In this document: positions 9,078 through 18,338 of the stretch, piece after piece | How positions within the stretch are numbered: position 1 is the stretch's first letter | Layout of the letters: every line of letters begins with the position of its first letter | Notes under the pieces: model-generated | Databases searched by the model: none | Told to the model about the DNA's origin: nothing | Seen by the model: the letters and a program-made list of their open reading frames with translations, nothing else | Position numbers and translations under genes: made by a program | Origin: Alcanivoracaceae bacterium | Lineage (GTDB): Bacteria; Pseudomonadota; Gammaproteobacteria; Xanthomonadales; Marinicellaceae | Reading direction: 5' to 3' | DNA: 57,724 nt | Assembly (NCBI GenBank): GCA_016763695.1 | Contig: JAESTH010000204.1 | Coordinates: 1-57,724 of the forward strand

Positions 9078-10129
9078 AAATTTTCAAGATATTTGGTTTG
9101 GTTTTATTTGTTTTTTTAGGTGCATGTGCTGATATGACTCAAGAAAAAAGTACAGAAATTTTATCAACATCAGTAGTAACAACATATATTGTTACTGATA
9201 ATGTGATCAGGTTGCACGAAGTTCCTGCTGTTTTTTTGGCGACCAACAGAGCTGATTTATCATTTCAACTATCAGGAACGGTTGATCAAGTTTTTGTCAA
9301 AATTGGTGATGAGGTGGAGCAGGGACAAGCGTTGATGAGCCTCTATAATCCTAATCTGGATCCGAATATATTATTAAATCTGGCAAAATTAGAATCTATT
9401 AAAGCTCAAATTGTACAGGTTAAAAGAGATGTTGCCAATTTAAAAGAATTAAGGAGGAAAAATTCTACCAGTAAAAATACATTGGAACACAAAGAAACGG
9501 ATTATAAAGATTTAATTGCTCAGGAAAAATTAATTCAGGCACAAATTGATTTAGCCCAGGCTAATCAGCTGGAGTCAATCATTCTGGCGCCGTTTGTCAG
9601 TACTATTGTGATGATAGATAAACAAGTGGGAGAATTTGTGCAGGCAGGTCAAGTAGTTATGTCTGTATACCAACAAGACATTCTTGAAGTTGAAGTCAAT
9701 ATAACGAAATTATTATGGAAAAATTTAAAGGTAAATGACCTCATTGCAGGTGTTTATGATAATCAGACCGTTAAATTTAAAATAATTGAATTAGCACAAA
9801 CCGCAGATGCTAATTCTCATTTAATGAAGGTGATTCTACAGTTGACAACAGCTGTTGATAAGGCCATCGGACAGCAGGTGGTATTGAAGTTCCCACAAAA
9901 ATATAACAACGTATATCAACTGCCTTTGGAGGTTGTTGTCGATGATGGCATCAATCAACCTTATCTATTTTCATCGGTCGATGGTAAGGCGATGAAGAAC
10001 TATATTAAACCTTTATTTATCGAAAAAGGTCAGATTGTTTTTACCAGTCATGATGAGATAAAGGGCTCTGTGGTTATAAAGGGGCAAAGTAAAATTTCTA
10101 CTGGGATGAGGTTGCAAGAAATCCAATGA
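9074..10129 (+). CDS. RND efflux periplasmic adaptor (membrane fusion protein), lipoprotein
   Basis: A 351-residue HlyD/AcrA-type adaptor linking the inner-membrane RND pump to an outer-membrane channel. It has a lipoprotein signal peptide with lipobox FLGAC (Cys about 17), a first half-lipoyl segment ([21 protein letters not shown]), an alpha-helical hairpin (about 95-150), a second lipoyl half ([20 protein letters not shown]) and beta-barrel/membrane-proximal parts. It overlaps tetR and the RND gene by ATGA on each side, so all three are translationally coupled. No outer-membrane factor (TolC/OprM) is encoded here, so one must be borrowed. Confidence 0.92.
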   Translation: MKIFKIFGLVLFVFLGACADMTQEKSTEILSTSVVTTYIVTDNVIRLHEVPAVFLATNRADLSFQLSGTVDQVFVKIGDEVEQGQALMSLYNPNLDPNILLNLAKLESIKAQIVQVKRDVANLKELRRKNSTSKNTLEHKETDYKDLIAQEKLIQAQIDLAQANQLESIILAPFVSTIVMIDKQVGEFVQAGQVVMSVYQQDILEVEVNITKLLWKNLKVNDLIAGVYDNQTVKFKIIELAQTADANSHLMKVILQLTTAVDKAIGQQVVLKFPQKYNNVYQLPLEVVVDDGINQPYLFSSVDGKAMKNYIKPLFIEKGQIVFTSHDEIKGSVVIKGQSKISTGMRLQEIQ

Positions 10130-13100
10130 ATATAACCAAACTGCTGGTTCATCAAAAACGTTTAATATTGACCACAGCGATATTATTAGCTTTGGCAGGT
10201 ATGAATGCCTGGTTTGATATGAAGCGTCAGGAAGATCCCTTTTTCCCCTACAGGAATGGTTTTGTATTAACCCAATATCCAGGTGCCAGTGTAGAAGATA
10301 TTGAGAACCTGGTATTAAAACCATTGGAGCAGGAGATATCGCAAGTAGAAGAAGTCAGTGAAATAAAAGGCATTGCCAGAGCGGGTTTCAGCCAAATCAC
10401 TATTCGAATGAAAGAATATATTTATGATACCGACACAGGCTGGAGCCACATAAGAGATGCGATAGAGCGGGCAAAGATTAAATTTCCCAATGGGGTGTTA
10501 GAGCCTGTTTTAAATGATAGGGTGATTGATACACCATTGGTGGTTTATGCCATAACAGGTTCAAATGACATCATGCAAATGCGTGGGATTGCTGAAGAGG
10601 TCAAGACCAAGTTGTTGACTATTCCTGAGTTATCGAAGATCACATTTTATGCACAGCCAGAAGAAGAAATTGTGATAAAGCCACATAATGAAACATTGAA
10701 AAATTTGGGTTTAAATCCAGAATATATAGTGAGGCAAATCACCAATAAGACTGAATTGATTCCCTTACGGTCATTACAGTCTGATAGTCGACAAGTTCTT
10801 TTAAATGCCCAAACGGAGTATCAGTCAGTTGATGAAATCAAAAATACTTTAATCACCCTTCCTGACGGTACAAATTTACCTTTGACAGCATTGGCAGATA
10901 TCAGTTATGGAGTAAAACAGGATGCGACTTCTGTTTTCTGGCTAGATGGACAGCGTGCCATAGGTATTGGTATGTTTGTACCAGCAAATCAGCTAAATGT
11001 GGTAAAATTTGGTGAGAGAATCCGTCAAAAAATGTTAGAAATTGCTGATGACTATCCTTCAGTAACAATCAAACCTATTTTCTTTCAACCCAACAGAGTG
11101 GCAGACCGGATTGCAGAATTAGGAAAGTCATTATTAATGGGAATGTTGCTGGTTAGCATGGTTTTGACATTTTTCTTAGGTATAAGACCTGGTTTGGTAG
11201 TAGCCAGTATTATCCCTTTAGTGACGTTTACTGCTCTTGCTGTGTATAATTTTACTGGCAACGTGTTACACCAGATGGCCATATCAGGCATGGTGATTGC
11301 ATTGGGGATGCTAGTGGATAATGCCATAGTTATGGTGGAAAATATTCAATACCATATTGATCAGGGGATGCGAAAATCAGAGGCGTCCATTCTTGCTGTT
11401 AAACAGTTGTCATTTTCATTATTTTCGGCAACAGGTACAACCCTAGCTGCTTTTATACCAATGTTGATGGCGAAAGGCAATACTGGTGATTTTACCAATG
11501 CCATTCCTGTGGTTATTATGCTGTCAATTACCATCAGTTATATTTATTCGATTTTTGTGACACCTGCTTTCAGTCATTTATTTTTAAGCTCAAGTCAGCA
11601 TTCGCAACAGTCAAAAATAATGCAAATGGGTGAAAAATTTGGCAAACTAGCCACTAATAATCCAAAAAATGTATTATTAATAGCACTGGCGTTTATTGTT
11701 ACATCTATGCTGTTATTTAATTTTGTTAAAAAGGACTTTTTCCCCAGTACCGATAGAAATCAGATTGTCGTTGATATTACCTTTGCTGAGGGTACGAACC
11801 TGAGGCACAATAGTGCCATAGCAAGAGAGTTATCTCTAGAAATTCTCAAGCAACCTCATGTGCAACATAGCTATGCATTTAGCGGCAATTCAGGGCCTAA
11901 TTTTTATTATAATTTACTTGAAAAACCCAGGTCTCCCAATATATCAAGAATTGATGTAGAGCTGAATGATGCCAGCCATGCCAACGCTTTAATAAAATGG
12001 ATACATGATGAGGTAAAACCCCGATATCCAAATGTTGATATCATTGCCAATAAATTAGGGCAAGGACCTCCAGTGACTGCGCCAATTGAGATAAAGGTAT
12101 TTGCTCAGAATCGTGAATTACTGGGTGATACGGTACACCAAATTCAACAGATTATCGAGAAAACTGAAGGCACAAGAGATGTGCGTAATGATTTAGGTGT
12201 AGGATTACCTAGCTATCAATTTAAGTTTAAAGATGAAATGTTAAACCACTATCAAATTAATCGAAAACAGGTGGCGCAATCTATTGGCTTAGCTACAGGT
12301 GGCCTGGTTGTTGGTCAGTATAGGCGTGCAAAAGATCCAATTAATATTGTCATCAGAGATGAACGTGGTATCAATTTTCCACTAGAGCAATTGGAAAATA
12401 TTGAATTACAATTAAATGGTGAAAGTATTCCGTTAAGAGAGCTGTTGGATATAAAATTGGCTTGGTTACCTGCTGCTGTTCATCATTATGATTTACAACG
12501 CACATCATCTGTGTTTTCAGAGATCCAGATACATACGACTTATGCATCTGTTTTACAGGATTTGCAACCAGTTTTAGAAGATTTAGAGTTAGCAAAAGGC
12601 GTGACAATACAAATTGCAGGCACCAATAAAGAGTCCCAAAAAGCTAATAAATCTCTGGGTGGTGCTGTTCCAATAGGCATGATATTGTTATTGATGTTTT
12701 TACTCATTGAGTTCAATTCTTTTATCAAGGTGGCGATAATTCTGATTACCATCCCTTTGGCATTTGCAGGTGTTCCATTGGGTTTGCTGTTAACAAACAC
12801 CACTTTTGGGTTTACTGCAATTTTGGGTGTGTTGGCATTGATAGGAATCGTGGTCAACAATGCTATTGTAATGTTAGATTTGATTCAGAAAAATCTAAAT
12901 GAATCCATGGAGTTCAATAAGGCAATTATTCAGGCGGTCAAAAGGCGTGCCAGGCCAATATTGTTGACAACAATCACCACAGTGGCAGGTCTTTTCCCAT
13001 TGGTCATTACCAAGAGTACTTTATGGCCACCATTGGCATGGACTATTATTTCTGGGCTTTTGGTTTCTACCTTTATGTCATTGTTGGTTGTGCCAGCATT

Positions 13101-13152
13101 GTATAGGCTGTTGTTGAAGAATAAGGAATGTAGATTAAGAATAACTGAATAA
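10126..13152 (+). CDS. RND-family efflux pump, inner-membrane permease
   Basis: A 1008-residue AcrB/MexB-superfamily transporter with the usual two-fold repeat: one span at the N-terminus, a large periplasmic loop, spans 2-6 (about 335-480), span 7 near 520, a second periplasmic loop, and spans 8-12 (about 850-995). The first-half proton-relay region reads GMLVDNAIVMVEN, with one Asp where AcrB has Asp-Asp; the second half has GIVVNNAIVMLD. FFPSTDRNQIVV is a typical start of the second loop. Substrates cannot be read from sequence; the group resembles unspecific TetR-controlled pumps of the MexK/TriC/VmeI type. Confidence 0.93.
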   Translation: MNITKLLVHQKRLILTTAILLALAGMNAWFDMKRQEDPFFPYRNGFVLTQYPGASVEDIENLVLKPLEQEISQVEEVSEIKGIARAGFSQITIRMKEYIYDTDTGWSHIRDAIERAKIKFPNGVLEPVLNDRVIDTPLVVYAITGSNDIMQMRGIAEEVKTKLLTIPELSKITFYAQPEEEIVIKPHNETLKNLGLNPEYIVRQITNKTELIPLRSLQSDSRQVLLNAQTEYQSVDEIKNTLITLPDGTNLPLTALADISYGVKQDATSVFWLDGQRAIGIGMFVPANQLNVVKFGERIRQKMLEIADDYPSVTIKPIFFQPNRVADRIAELGKSLLMGMLLVSMVLTFFLGIRPGLVVASIIPLVTFTALAVYNFTGNVLHQMAISGMVIALGMLVDNAIVMVENIQYHIDQGMRKSEASILAVKQLSFSLFSATGTTLAAFIPMLMAKGNTGDFTNAIPVVIMLSITISYIYSIFVTPAFSHLFLSSSQHSQQSKIMQMGEKFGKLATNNPKNVLLIALAFIVTSMLLFNFVKKDFFPSTDRNQIVVDITFAEGTNLRHNSAIARELSLEILKQPHVQHSYAFSGNSGPNFYYNLLEKPRSPNISRIDVELNDASHANALIKWIHDEVKPRYPNVDIIANKLGQGPPVTAPIEIKVFAQNRELLGDTVHQIQQIIEKTEGTRDVRNDLGVGLPSYQFKFKDEMLNHYQINRKQVAQSIGLATGGLVVGQYRRAKDPINIVIRDERGINFPLEQLENIELQLNGESIPLRELLDIKLAWLPAAVHHYDLQRTSSVFSEIQIHTTYASVLQDLQPVLEDLELAKGVTIQIAGTNKESQKANKSLGGAVPIGMILLLMFLLIEFNSFIKVAIILITIPLAFAGVPLGLLLTNTTFGFTAILGVLALIGIVVNNAIVMLDLIQKNLNESMEFNKAIIQAVKRRARPILLTTITTVAGLFPLVITKSTLWPPLAWTIISGLLVSTFMSLLVVPALYRLLLKNKECRLRITE

Positions 13153-13168
13153 AATTAATCTCTCTGAA

Positions 13169-13452
13169 TATTAACCCTGCGGCATAATACCGCAATTCAG
13201 GACTTCAAGGAATTCTCATATCAAGGCTTAGCTTGCTATTAATGGTCGTTCCATTGATTAAAGCTATAACGTAGAGATGGGGATTTCTTGAAGTCCCTAA
13301 CTGATTGATTTGTCTAAGAAAGGTCTAATCCTATTCGCTTGTAGTCTGCGTTATCAGCATTTGATATAGGATGGCTAAACCTTTATGCTGATGCCTTGCT
13401 ACAAACAAATAGGATTAGACTGAATTTACGGTATTATGCCGCAGGGTTAATA
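13169..13452. mobile_element. MITE-like element with terminal inverted repeats and TA flanks
   Basis: Left end 13171-13192 (TTAACCCTGCGGCATAATAC...) and right end 13429-13450 are perfect inverted copies over 22 bp. Similarity continues inward (AATTCAG on both sides, one indel). Both ends are flanked by TA, which fits a 2-bp TA target duplication as made by IS630/Tc1-mariner transposases. Inside are two more hairpins: GGACTTCAAG (13199-13208) with its complement near 13287-13296, and GTCTAATCCTATT (13323-13335) with its complement near 13408-13420. No transposase gene is inside. This element fills most of the 521-bp gap after the RND gene; the rest (13453-13673) holds presumably the promoter of the next small gene. 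Confidence 0.75.
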
Positions 13453-13673
13453 GTGTCAGAGATAAATGGTATGGATATTGAGGTTGGTCATTATGATTTC
13501 TATTAGTCTGATCGTGATGCGTAATTAAAGGGTGTATTTATGCATCAATAACTGATAGTGATTTGCTGAATAATAACCTTAATAATGTCAATAATTATGA
13601 AATTGTTCACAAATATTACTATAGACTTTGGCTAAAATAGACTTACTATTAAAATAACTACGGAAAAAATGAA

Positions 13674-13889
13674 ATGAGAGACCCACAATCCCATGTGCAA
13701 AAAATTCGTGAAAGAAAAGTTATCATAAATGTTGATATCAATGCCCAAATAAAAAAATATCAGAAAAAGCTGGTGTTACTCAGCTTTTCAAAAGAAAATG
13801 TTTCATCGGAGTATTTTGCCGTACTTGACAAGATCAAATATCTACGTAAAGGATTGATGGATGGCAAACTTCGTCTTCCTGAAGGCTGA
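13674..13889 (+). CDS. Small uncharacterised protein, 71 residues
   Basis: I do not recognise this gene. It is a charged, mostly helical protein (about one quarter Lys/Arg), with no membrane span, signal peptide or cysteines. The start ATG at 13674 follows a purine-rich ACGGAAAAAATG stretch. It converges with the BON-like gene (13 bp between stops). Base and codon use resemble the neighbours. It could be a real small cytoplasmic protein; no partner is evident. Confidence 0.5.
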   Translation: MRDPQSHVQKIRERKVIINVDINAQIKKYQKKLVLLSFSKENVSSEYFAVLDKIKYLRKGLMDGKLRLPEG

Positions 13890-13902
13890 GTTATTTTTTG
13901 CT

Positions 13903-14646
13903 TTATAACGGAATATTGTTGGTTTTATTTGGTGGTTGAAGAATTGGCATTGGAGCTAAGTCAAATTTTAAGCCTTCGATTTCTCTGCGATGTTTGACTA
14001 CCAGTTCCAGCTGATTGATGATTGTCATTTCATCGGTAAATATTTGTTGTAGTTTTAAGAGGGTTTCCCTTTCTCGGATCTTGTCTCTGACCAGCCCTTT
14101 TAAAATTATCTCACCTTTATTTATAGTGATATCGGCTAACTGGATGTTATCAGCTGATGCCATGATTAATGTGCTATAAATTGCATAGTCGCTGGCTGAG
14201 ATGAGTTCGTTAACGCTTAGATTATGAACAACGGTTTTGTCGTTTGTGGCAAAGCTGGTAAGAATATCATCAAGCTCGGATTGACTGTGTACTTGTCCAG
14301 AAACAGTGATAATGTTATTAACATTATCAATTTTAAAATTAAGCCATGGATGTAATACTTTTGTTATGGTTTTGATTTCTACAAAGTCCTGTAACTCAGT
14401 TATCCCGCATTGGCCTTTTAACAAGCTCAGCACCTTGGCTTTATGCTGTTTACTGACAATGCCTTTTATTATTGGTGAGGAGCCTCGATCTTTGGTATCA
14501 ATGTCAATAGCGTCAATTTTTGCGTCATCAAGTATTTTATTTATGCATTGTGCTATTTTTTTCTCAGTATTAGTGTCGTTAGTTAGTATGTAAATACTAA
14601 ATAGAGTGGCTAAAATGAGTAAAAAAAATAAAACAACCTTTCTCAT
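13903..14646 (-). CDS. Periplasmic/membrane-anchored protein with BON-like repeats
   Basis: A 247-residue protein with an N-terminal hydrophobic anchor (about 4-22, KVVLFFLLILATLFSIYIL). The remainder shows three BON-like units of about 60-70 residues built around a strand pattern such as ...NNIITVSGQVHSQSELDDI and ...KGEIILKGLVRDKIRERETL. BON domains are thought to bind phospholipid or act in envelope proteins. The C-terminus is Pro/Asn-rich. It lies 13 bp upstream in transcription from nothing on its strand except the HMG-CoA lyase gene behind it, and may be the last gene of that transcript. Assignment is by pattern only. Confidence 0.55.
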   Translation of the reverse strand: MRKVVLFFLLILATLFSIYILTNDTNTEKKIAQCINKILDDAKIDAIDIDTKDRGSSPIIKGIVSKQHKAKVLSLLKGQCGITELQDFVEIKTITKVLHPWLNFKIDNVNNIITVSGQVHSQSELDDILTSFATNDKTVVHNLSVNELISASDYAIYSTLIMASADNIQLADITINKGEIILKGLVRDKIRERETLLKLQQIFTDEMTIINQLELVVKHRREIEGLKFDLAPMPILQPPNKTNNIPL

Positions 14647-14659
14647 AATTCTTTAAATA

Positions 14660-15559
14660 TTACTTGTGATTGGCTCTGCCAACTTGAGAGCTGGTGAGTG
14701 TGTTAAGGGATTTACTAATCCAGTTGCCTGTTTCAATCAATTTATTTAAATTTATAGAGGTTTCAATATTCATACCCTGGAGCATATAGATGACATCTTC
14801 TGTTGCGACATTACCACTGGCTCCCTTGGCATAAGGACAGCCTCCAAGTCCTGCAACCGATGAGTCAATGATGCTGGCTCCCAATTGCAGGCAGGCATAA
14901 ATATTGGCCAGAGCTTGTCCATAGGTGTTGTGAAAGTGCAGGGCAAGCCTGTCAATTGCGGCGACTTGTAGGCAGGCATTAAACATGTGCTGGGCTTTGA
15001 GTGGAGTGCCTGTACCTATGGTGTCTCCTAAAGAGACCTCATAACAACCAAGGTTGAATAATTTTTCAGCAACTTGAGCAACTTTTTCTGGCTTAACTTC
15101 TCCTTCATACGGACAGCCAAGCACGCAGGACACATAACCACGAACCTTAACGTCATGTTGTTTTGCCAGTGCAATTACGGGCTCAAAACGTTGCAGTGAT
15201 TCTTCAATGCTACAGTTTATATTTTTTTTGGTGAAACTCTCAGATGCGGCAGTAAATACTGCGACTTCTTTAATATTACCTGCTATGGCGGCTTGCATGC
15301 CTTTAACATTAGGAACCAATGCAGAATAATTAACATCTTGTTGTTGATTTAATTGTTGGCAAAGTTGTGCTGAATCTGCCAGTTGAGGTACCCATTTAGG
15401 GCTGACAAAACCAGTAACTTCTATATTTTTTAGCCCTGCATCAACAAGTCTGTCTATTAGCTCTAACTTGGTATTTAAGTCGATAGCCTGTTTTTCATTT
15501 TGCAGGCCATCACGTGGGGAGACCTCTACAATTTTGATCTTATTTGCCAGTAAGCTCAT
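14660..15559 (-). CDS. mvaB: Hydroxymethylglutaryl-CoA lyase
   Basis: A 299-residue HMGL-like TIM-barrel enzyme that splits 3-hydroxy-3-methylglutaryl-CoA into acetyl-CoA and acetoacetate, the last step of leucine breakdown. Visible family features are VEVSPRDGLQNE at the N-terminus (metal Asp and catalytic Arg), EVTGFVSPKWVPQLAD, the SLGDTIGTGTP motif, metal-binding HFHNTYGQALANI, and the signature GLGGCPYAKGASGNVATED containing the active-site Cys. Length is normal. The start overlaps the stop of the carboxylase alpha-subunit gene by ATGA, so the two are coupled. Confidence 0.95.
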   Translation of the reverse strand: MSLLANKIKIVEVSPRDGLQNEKQAIDLNTKLELIDRLVDAGLKNIEVTGFVSPKWVPQLADSAQLCQQLNQQQDVNYSALVPNVKGMQAAIAGNIKEVAVFTAASESFTKKNINCSIEESLQRFEPVIALAKQHDVKVRGYVSCVLGCPYEGEVKPEKVAQVAEKLFNLGCYEVSLGDTIGTGTPLKAQHMFNACLQVAAIDRLALHFHNTYGQALANIYACLQLGASIIDSSVAGLGGCPYAKGASGNVATEDVIYMLQGMNIETSINLNKLIETGNWISKSLNTLTSSQVGRANHK

Positions 15560-17445
15560 GATTGTTCTAACTCAATAAGGATGGTATCAGCAGTTATAAC
15601 ATCATCCTTATTAACCAAAATTGCCTTTACGGTGGCATCACTGTTTGTTTTAAGCGCCAACTCCATCTTCATGGCTTCCATAACCAGCAGAGTTTGTTGC
15701 TGTTTAACTTTATCGCCGATATTGACTTTGATCTCCAGAATTTTTCCTGGCATGGGTGAAATAATATCACCTTCGTTTTGTGGTGTTGTATTTGATTGGT
15801 GATTAAGCTTATCAAAAATATATCTTTGGTGATTTGAGATCAGTTGTAGCTGCTGTTGGCTTTCATTTAACAATGCATTGTCATCAACTTCAAGGTGTGT
15901 ACCATCAGACAAGAGTACAGCTTGATTGTTAATTCTTGCCCGTATTTTAACTTCTTCATCATTGTAGTGCCATGAATAGTCATTATAATAATTTCCTGAA
16001 TTGCTCCAGCCATCATTGCCTGACCAAGCAGAAATGGCCTCATTATTTGAGGTTTTTGTAATGAGTGTAGCCAAGATTATGTTAGAAATTTCTGGCAGGT
16101 TTATTTTTAAATTGCCATTATCTAATGAGTTAGTGTAGATGCTATTGTTTGAAAATTCAGGTGCTGAAATTAAGCCAGACAAAAAGCCAAGGTTGGTTTT
16201 CACCCCAACTATAAAAGTGTGATCCAAATTATGTAATATTTTAGCAATACAATCCGTTCTATTGGTAGCCCAACAGACTGTTTTAGCTATCATGGGATCA
16301 AAATGAATGCTGATATTATTGCTTTTTTCAATGCCCGTGTCAATGATGATATTTTCACCACTACAAAACTGAATATCCTCTAACAGACCTGTGGCAGGTA
16401 AAAACCCATTGAAGCTATCTTCAGCATATATACGTGCCTGTATTGCATGACCATTGCAGTGAATTTCGTGTTGCTTCAAGGGCAAAGGTTGTCCAGATGC
16501 GACCAGTATTTGCCATTCGACCAAATCAGTACCTGTAATCATTTCTGTGACGCGATGTTCAACCTGTAAGCGTGTATTCATTTCCATAAAGAAAAATTCA
16601 TCACCCTGTACAATAAACTCAATGGTTCCTGCACCTTGATAATCAACGGCCTTGGTTGCGGAAACAGCGGCTTGGTACATAGCCTGTTTTGTTGTATCAT
16701 TGATACAGGTAGCTGGTGCCTCTTCGACAATCTTTTGATAGCGTCGCTGGCTGGAACAGTCACGTTCAAATAAATGCACCACATTGCCTTGCGAATCAGC
16801 AAATACCTGGACTTCTATGTGTTTGGGTCTGGTGATGAATCGTTCTAAAATTACATGGTCATTAGCAAAACTTTTTATGGCTTCTCGTTTGGCTGAATTT
16901 AATGCTTCATTAAATTCAGAGGATTTATTAACAATTTTCATGCCTTTACCACGGCCGCCAGCACTGGCTTTTATCAATAGTGGATAACCGATTTCATCAG
17001 CTTGCTGTTGTAAAAAATCACGGTCCTGTTCTTCACCATGAAAGCCTGGAACACAGGCTACACCAGCTTTTATCATGGTCTGTTTAGCTGCAGCTTTAGA
17101 ACCCATTAAATCCAGAGCGGCAATAGGAGCACCAATGAAAATTAATCCAGCTTCTTCAATAGTCTGTGCAAATTCACTTCTTTCTGATAAAAAGCCATAA
17201 CCTGGGTGTATAGCATCGACATCATTGTCTTTAGCTATTTCTACAATCTTATTTGCATCCAGATAAGTAGCTGTTGGGGTGGCTGCGGTGATTAAGAAAG
17301 CTTCATCAGCCATCTGCACATGTTTAGCATTGCGTTCTATTTCTGCATAAATGGCTACGGTTTTAATTTTCAGTTTCTGGCATGTCTGTATAATTCGACA
17401 GGCAATTTCACCGCGATTGGCTATTAGTATTTTTTTTATTTTCAT
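15556..17445 (-). CDS. Biotin-dependent acyl-CoA carboxylase alpha subunit, probably methylcrotonyl-CoA carboxylase
   Basis: A biotin carboxylase plus biotin carboxyl carrier protein of 629 residues from the ATG at 17445. The frame opens 39 bases earlier (17484), but MKIKKILIANRGEIACR is the usual family start, and a TATAAT-like box just before 17484 would place transcription start near that codon. Features are the ATP-grasp glycine loop ASAGGRGKGMK, ERDCSSQRRYQK, EMNTRLQVEH with the catalytic region, and C-terminal VMEAMKMEL with the biotinylated Lys. Coupling to HMG-CoA lyase points to leucine catabolism (MccA/LiuD role); the beta subunit, isovaleryl-CoA dehydrogenase and enoyl hydratase are not in the window. 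Propionyl- or geranyl-CoA carboxylase are alternatives. Confidence 0.9.
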   Translation of the reverse strand: MKIKKILIANRGEIACRIIQTCQKLKIKTVAIYAEIERNAKHVQMADEAFLITAATPTATYLDANKIVEIAKDNDVDAIHPGYGFLSERSEFAQTIEEAGLIFIGAPIAALDLMGSKAAAKQTMIKAGVACVPGFHGEEQDRDFLQQQADEIGYPLLIKASAGGRGKGMKIVNKSSEFNEALNSAKREAIKSFANDHVILERFITRPKHIEVQVFADSQGNVVHLFERDCSSQRRYQKIVEEAPATCINDTTKQAMYQAAVSATKAVDYQGAGTIEFIVQGDEFFFMEMNTRLQVEHRVTEMITGTDLVEWQILVASGQPLPLKQHEIHCNGHAIQARIYAEDSFNGFLPATGLLEDIQFCSGENIIIDTGIEKSNNISIHFDPMIAKTVCWATNRTDCIAKILHNLDHTFIVGVKTNLGFLSGLISAPEFSNNSIYTNSLDNGNLKINLPEISNIILATLITKTSNNEAISAWSGNDGWSNSGNYYNDYSWHYNDEEVKIRARINNQAVLLSDGTHLEVDDNALLNESQQQLQLISNHQRYIFDKLNHQSNTTPQNEGDIISPMPGKILEIKVNIGDKVKQQQTLLVMEAMKMELALKTNSDATVKAILVNKDDVITADTILIELEQS

Positions 17446-17497
17446 TAGAGTTGGTGTGTTGTTAATGATTGCATGAGTGCACATGCTGTTGATTATA

Positions 17498-18007
17498 CTA
17501 TTTAAAATTCAACTTAAACATAATAATTTTTACTATCGTAATAACAATAATGATAGGTATCATAATAATAGGTATTGGTAGTACAATGATGAGTAATAAT
17601 ATTAATTTTGTTTTCGATAATGCCGTTATTTTGGGAAATCTACCCATACCAAAAGGAACCTGAAAAGTTGCTCCTGCACCGCTTCCAAATGGACTGTTAA
17701 ATGTTTGATTATTTGCCTGATAGCGAGTTTGATTTTTATCAATGACTTCACCTTCTATCACCTTATCCGCCTCACAGGCTTTAGCTAAGGTGTCAATAAT
17801 CATGAAAGTCTCGCTGGGAATTTGCCCTGCTATGGTAATGCTATCCTGGGTCATGCTCAAGATTGAGGTCAGGCTATTTTTCCCTATTAGGGTGTAGTCT
17901 AAATCAGAACTTTGTTCATAAGTCCCAAACTTCTGCCAGCTTAAGAGAAATGTTTGCACATGTTTTGTTGGGTCTTGATAGATATTTATTGTTAGTGTTT
18001 TGTTCAA
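17498..18007 (-). CDS. Uncharacterised protein with a C-terminal membrane tail
   Basis: Not recognised. The 169-residue protein has a soluble N-terminal part (about 1-95, mixed alpha/beta), a Gly/Phe/Pro-rich linker (FGSGAGATFQVPFGMGRFP, about 107-125) and a C-terminal run of about 35 hydrophobic Ile/Leu residues (about 132-165) that should form one long or two short membrane spans. It lies 52 bp upstream of the carboxylase gene on the same strand. No function can be given. Confidence 0.55.
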   Translation of the reverse strand: MNKTLTINIYQDPTKHVQTFLLSWQKFGTYEQSSDLDYTLIGKNSLTSILSMTQDSITIAGQIPSETFMIIDTLAKACEADKVIEGEVIDKNQTRYQANNQTFNSPFGSGAGATFQVPFGMGRFPKITALSKTKLILLLIIVLPIPIIMIPIIIVITIVKIIMFKLNFK

Positions 18008-18104
18008 AGTGTTTTGATGCCTTTAAATCATAGTAGATTGGGGCAGATAGATTATATTTCAATAGTATTTAGCTGTATCTTTGTTTCCAGTATTTTTATA
18101 AGAT

Positions 18105-18318
18105 GATTAGGGGGTAGGAGAACATAATCTCAGCTATTATGTAACTGTCTAGCAAGTTTATTCAGGTTGACATACTGGATTTGTGAAATAACTCAGAATT
18201 TCTTGGGTGCTGGGTTTTAACCCTGCCTTAAGTCTTTGTTATTTAGAATATTGAGAACGACAAAACTAAAGTCTCGTGCACGTGAGTTATTTCCCAGCCT
18301 TATAGTAATCCCCCTAAA
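18105..18318. repeat. Nested inverted-repeat element in the gap downstream of the NRPS-like cluster
   Basis: This 331-bp gap contains nested complementary arms: TTAGGGGG at 18108-18115 with CCCCCTAA at 18310-18317, GAAATAACTCA near 18184-18194 with TGAGTTATTTC near 18283-18293, and a small GGGTT/AACCC hairpin near 18212-18223. No ORF is present. It looks like another folded intergenic repeat, possibly also ending the minus-strand cluster transcript. Confidence 0.4.
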
Positions 18319-18338
18319 CACACTGAATAACTACCTTA

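Noticed and set aside
10013-10324. Minus-strand ORF across the adaptor/RND junction
   Set aside because: Shadow of two coupled conserved genes; no ribosome site or recognisable product.
12540-12860. Minus-strand 106-residue ORF inside the RND gene
   Set aside because: It is antisense to a highly conserved membrane region; composition reflects the reverse of transmembrane codons.
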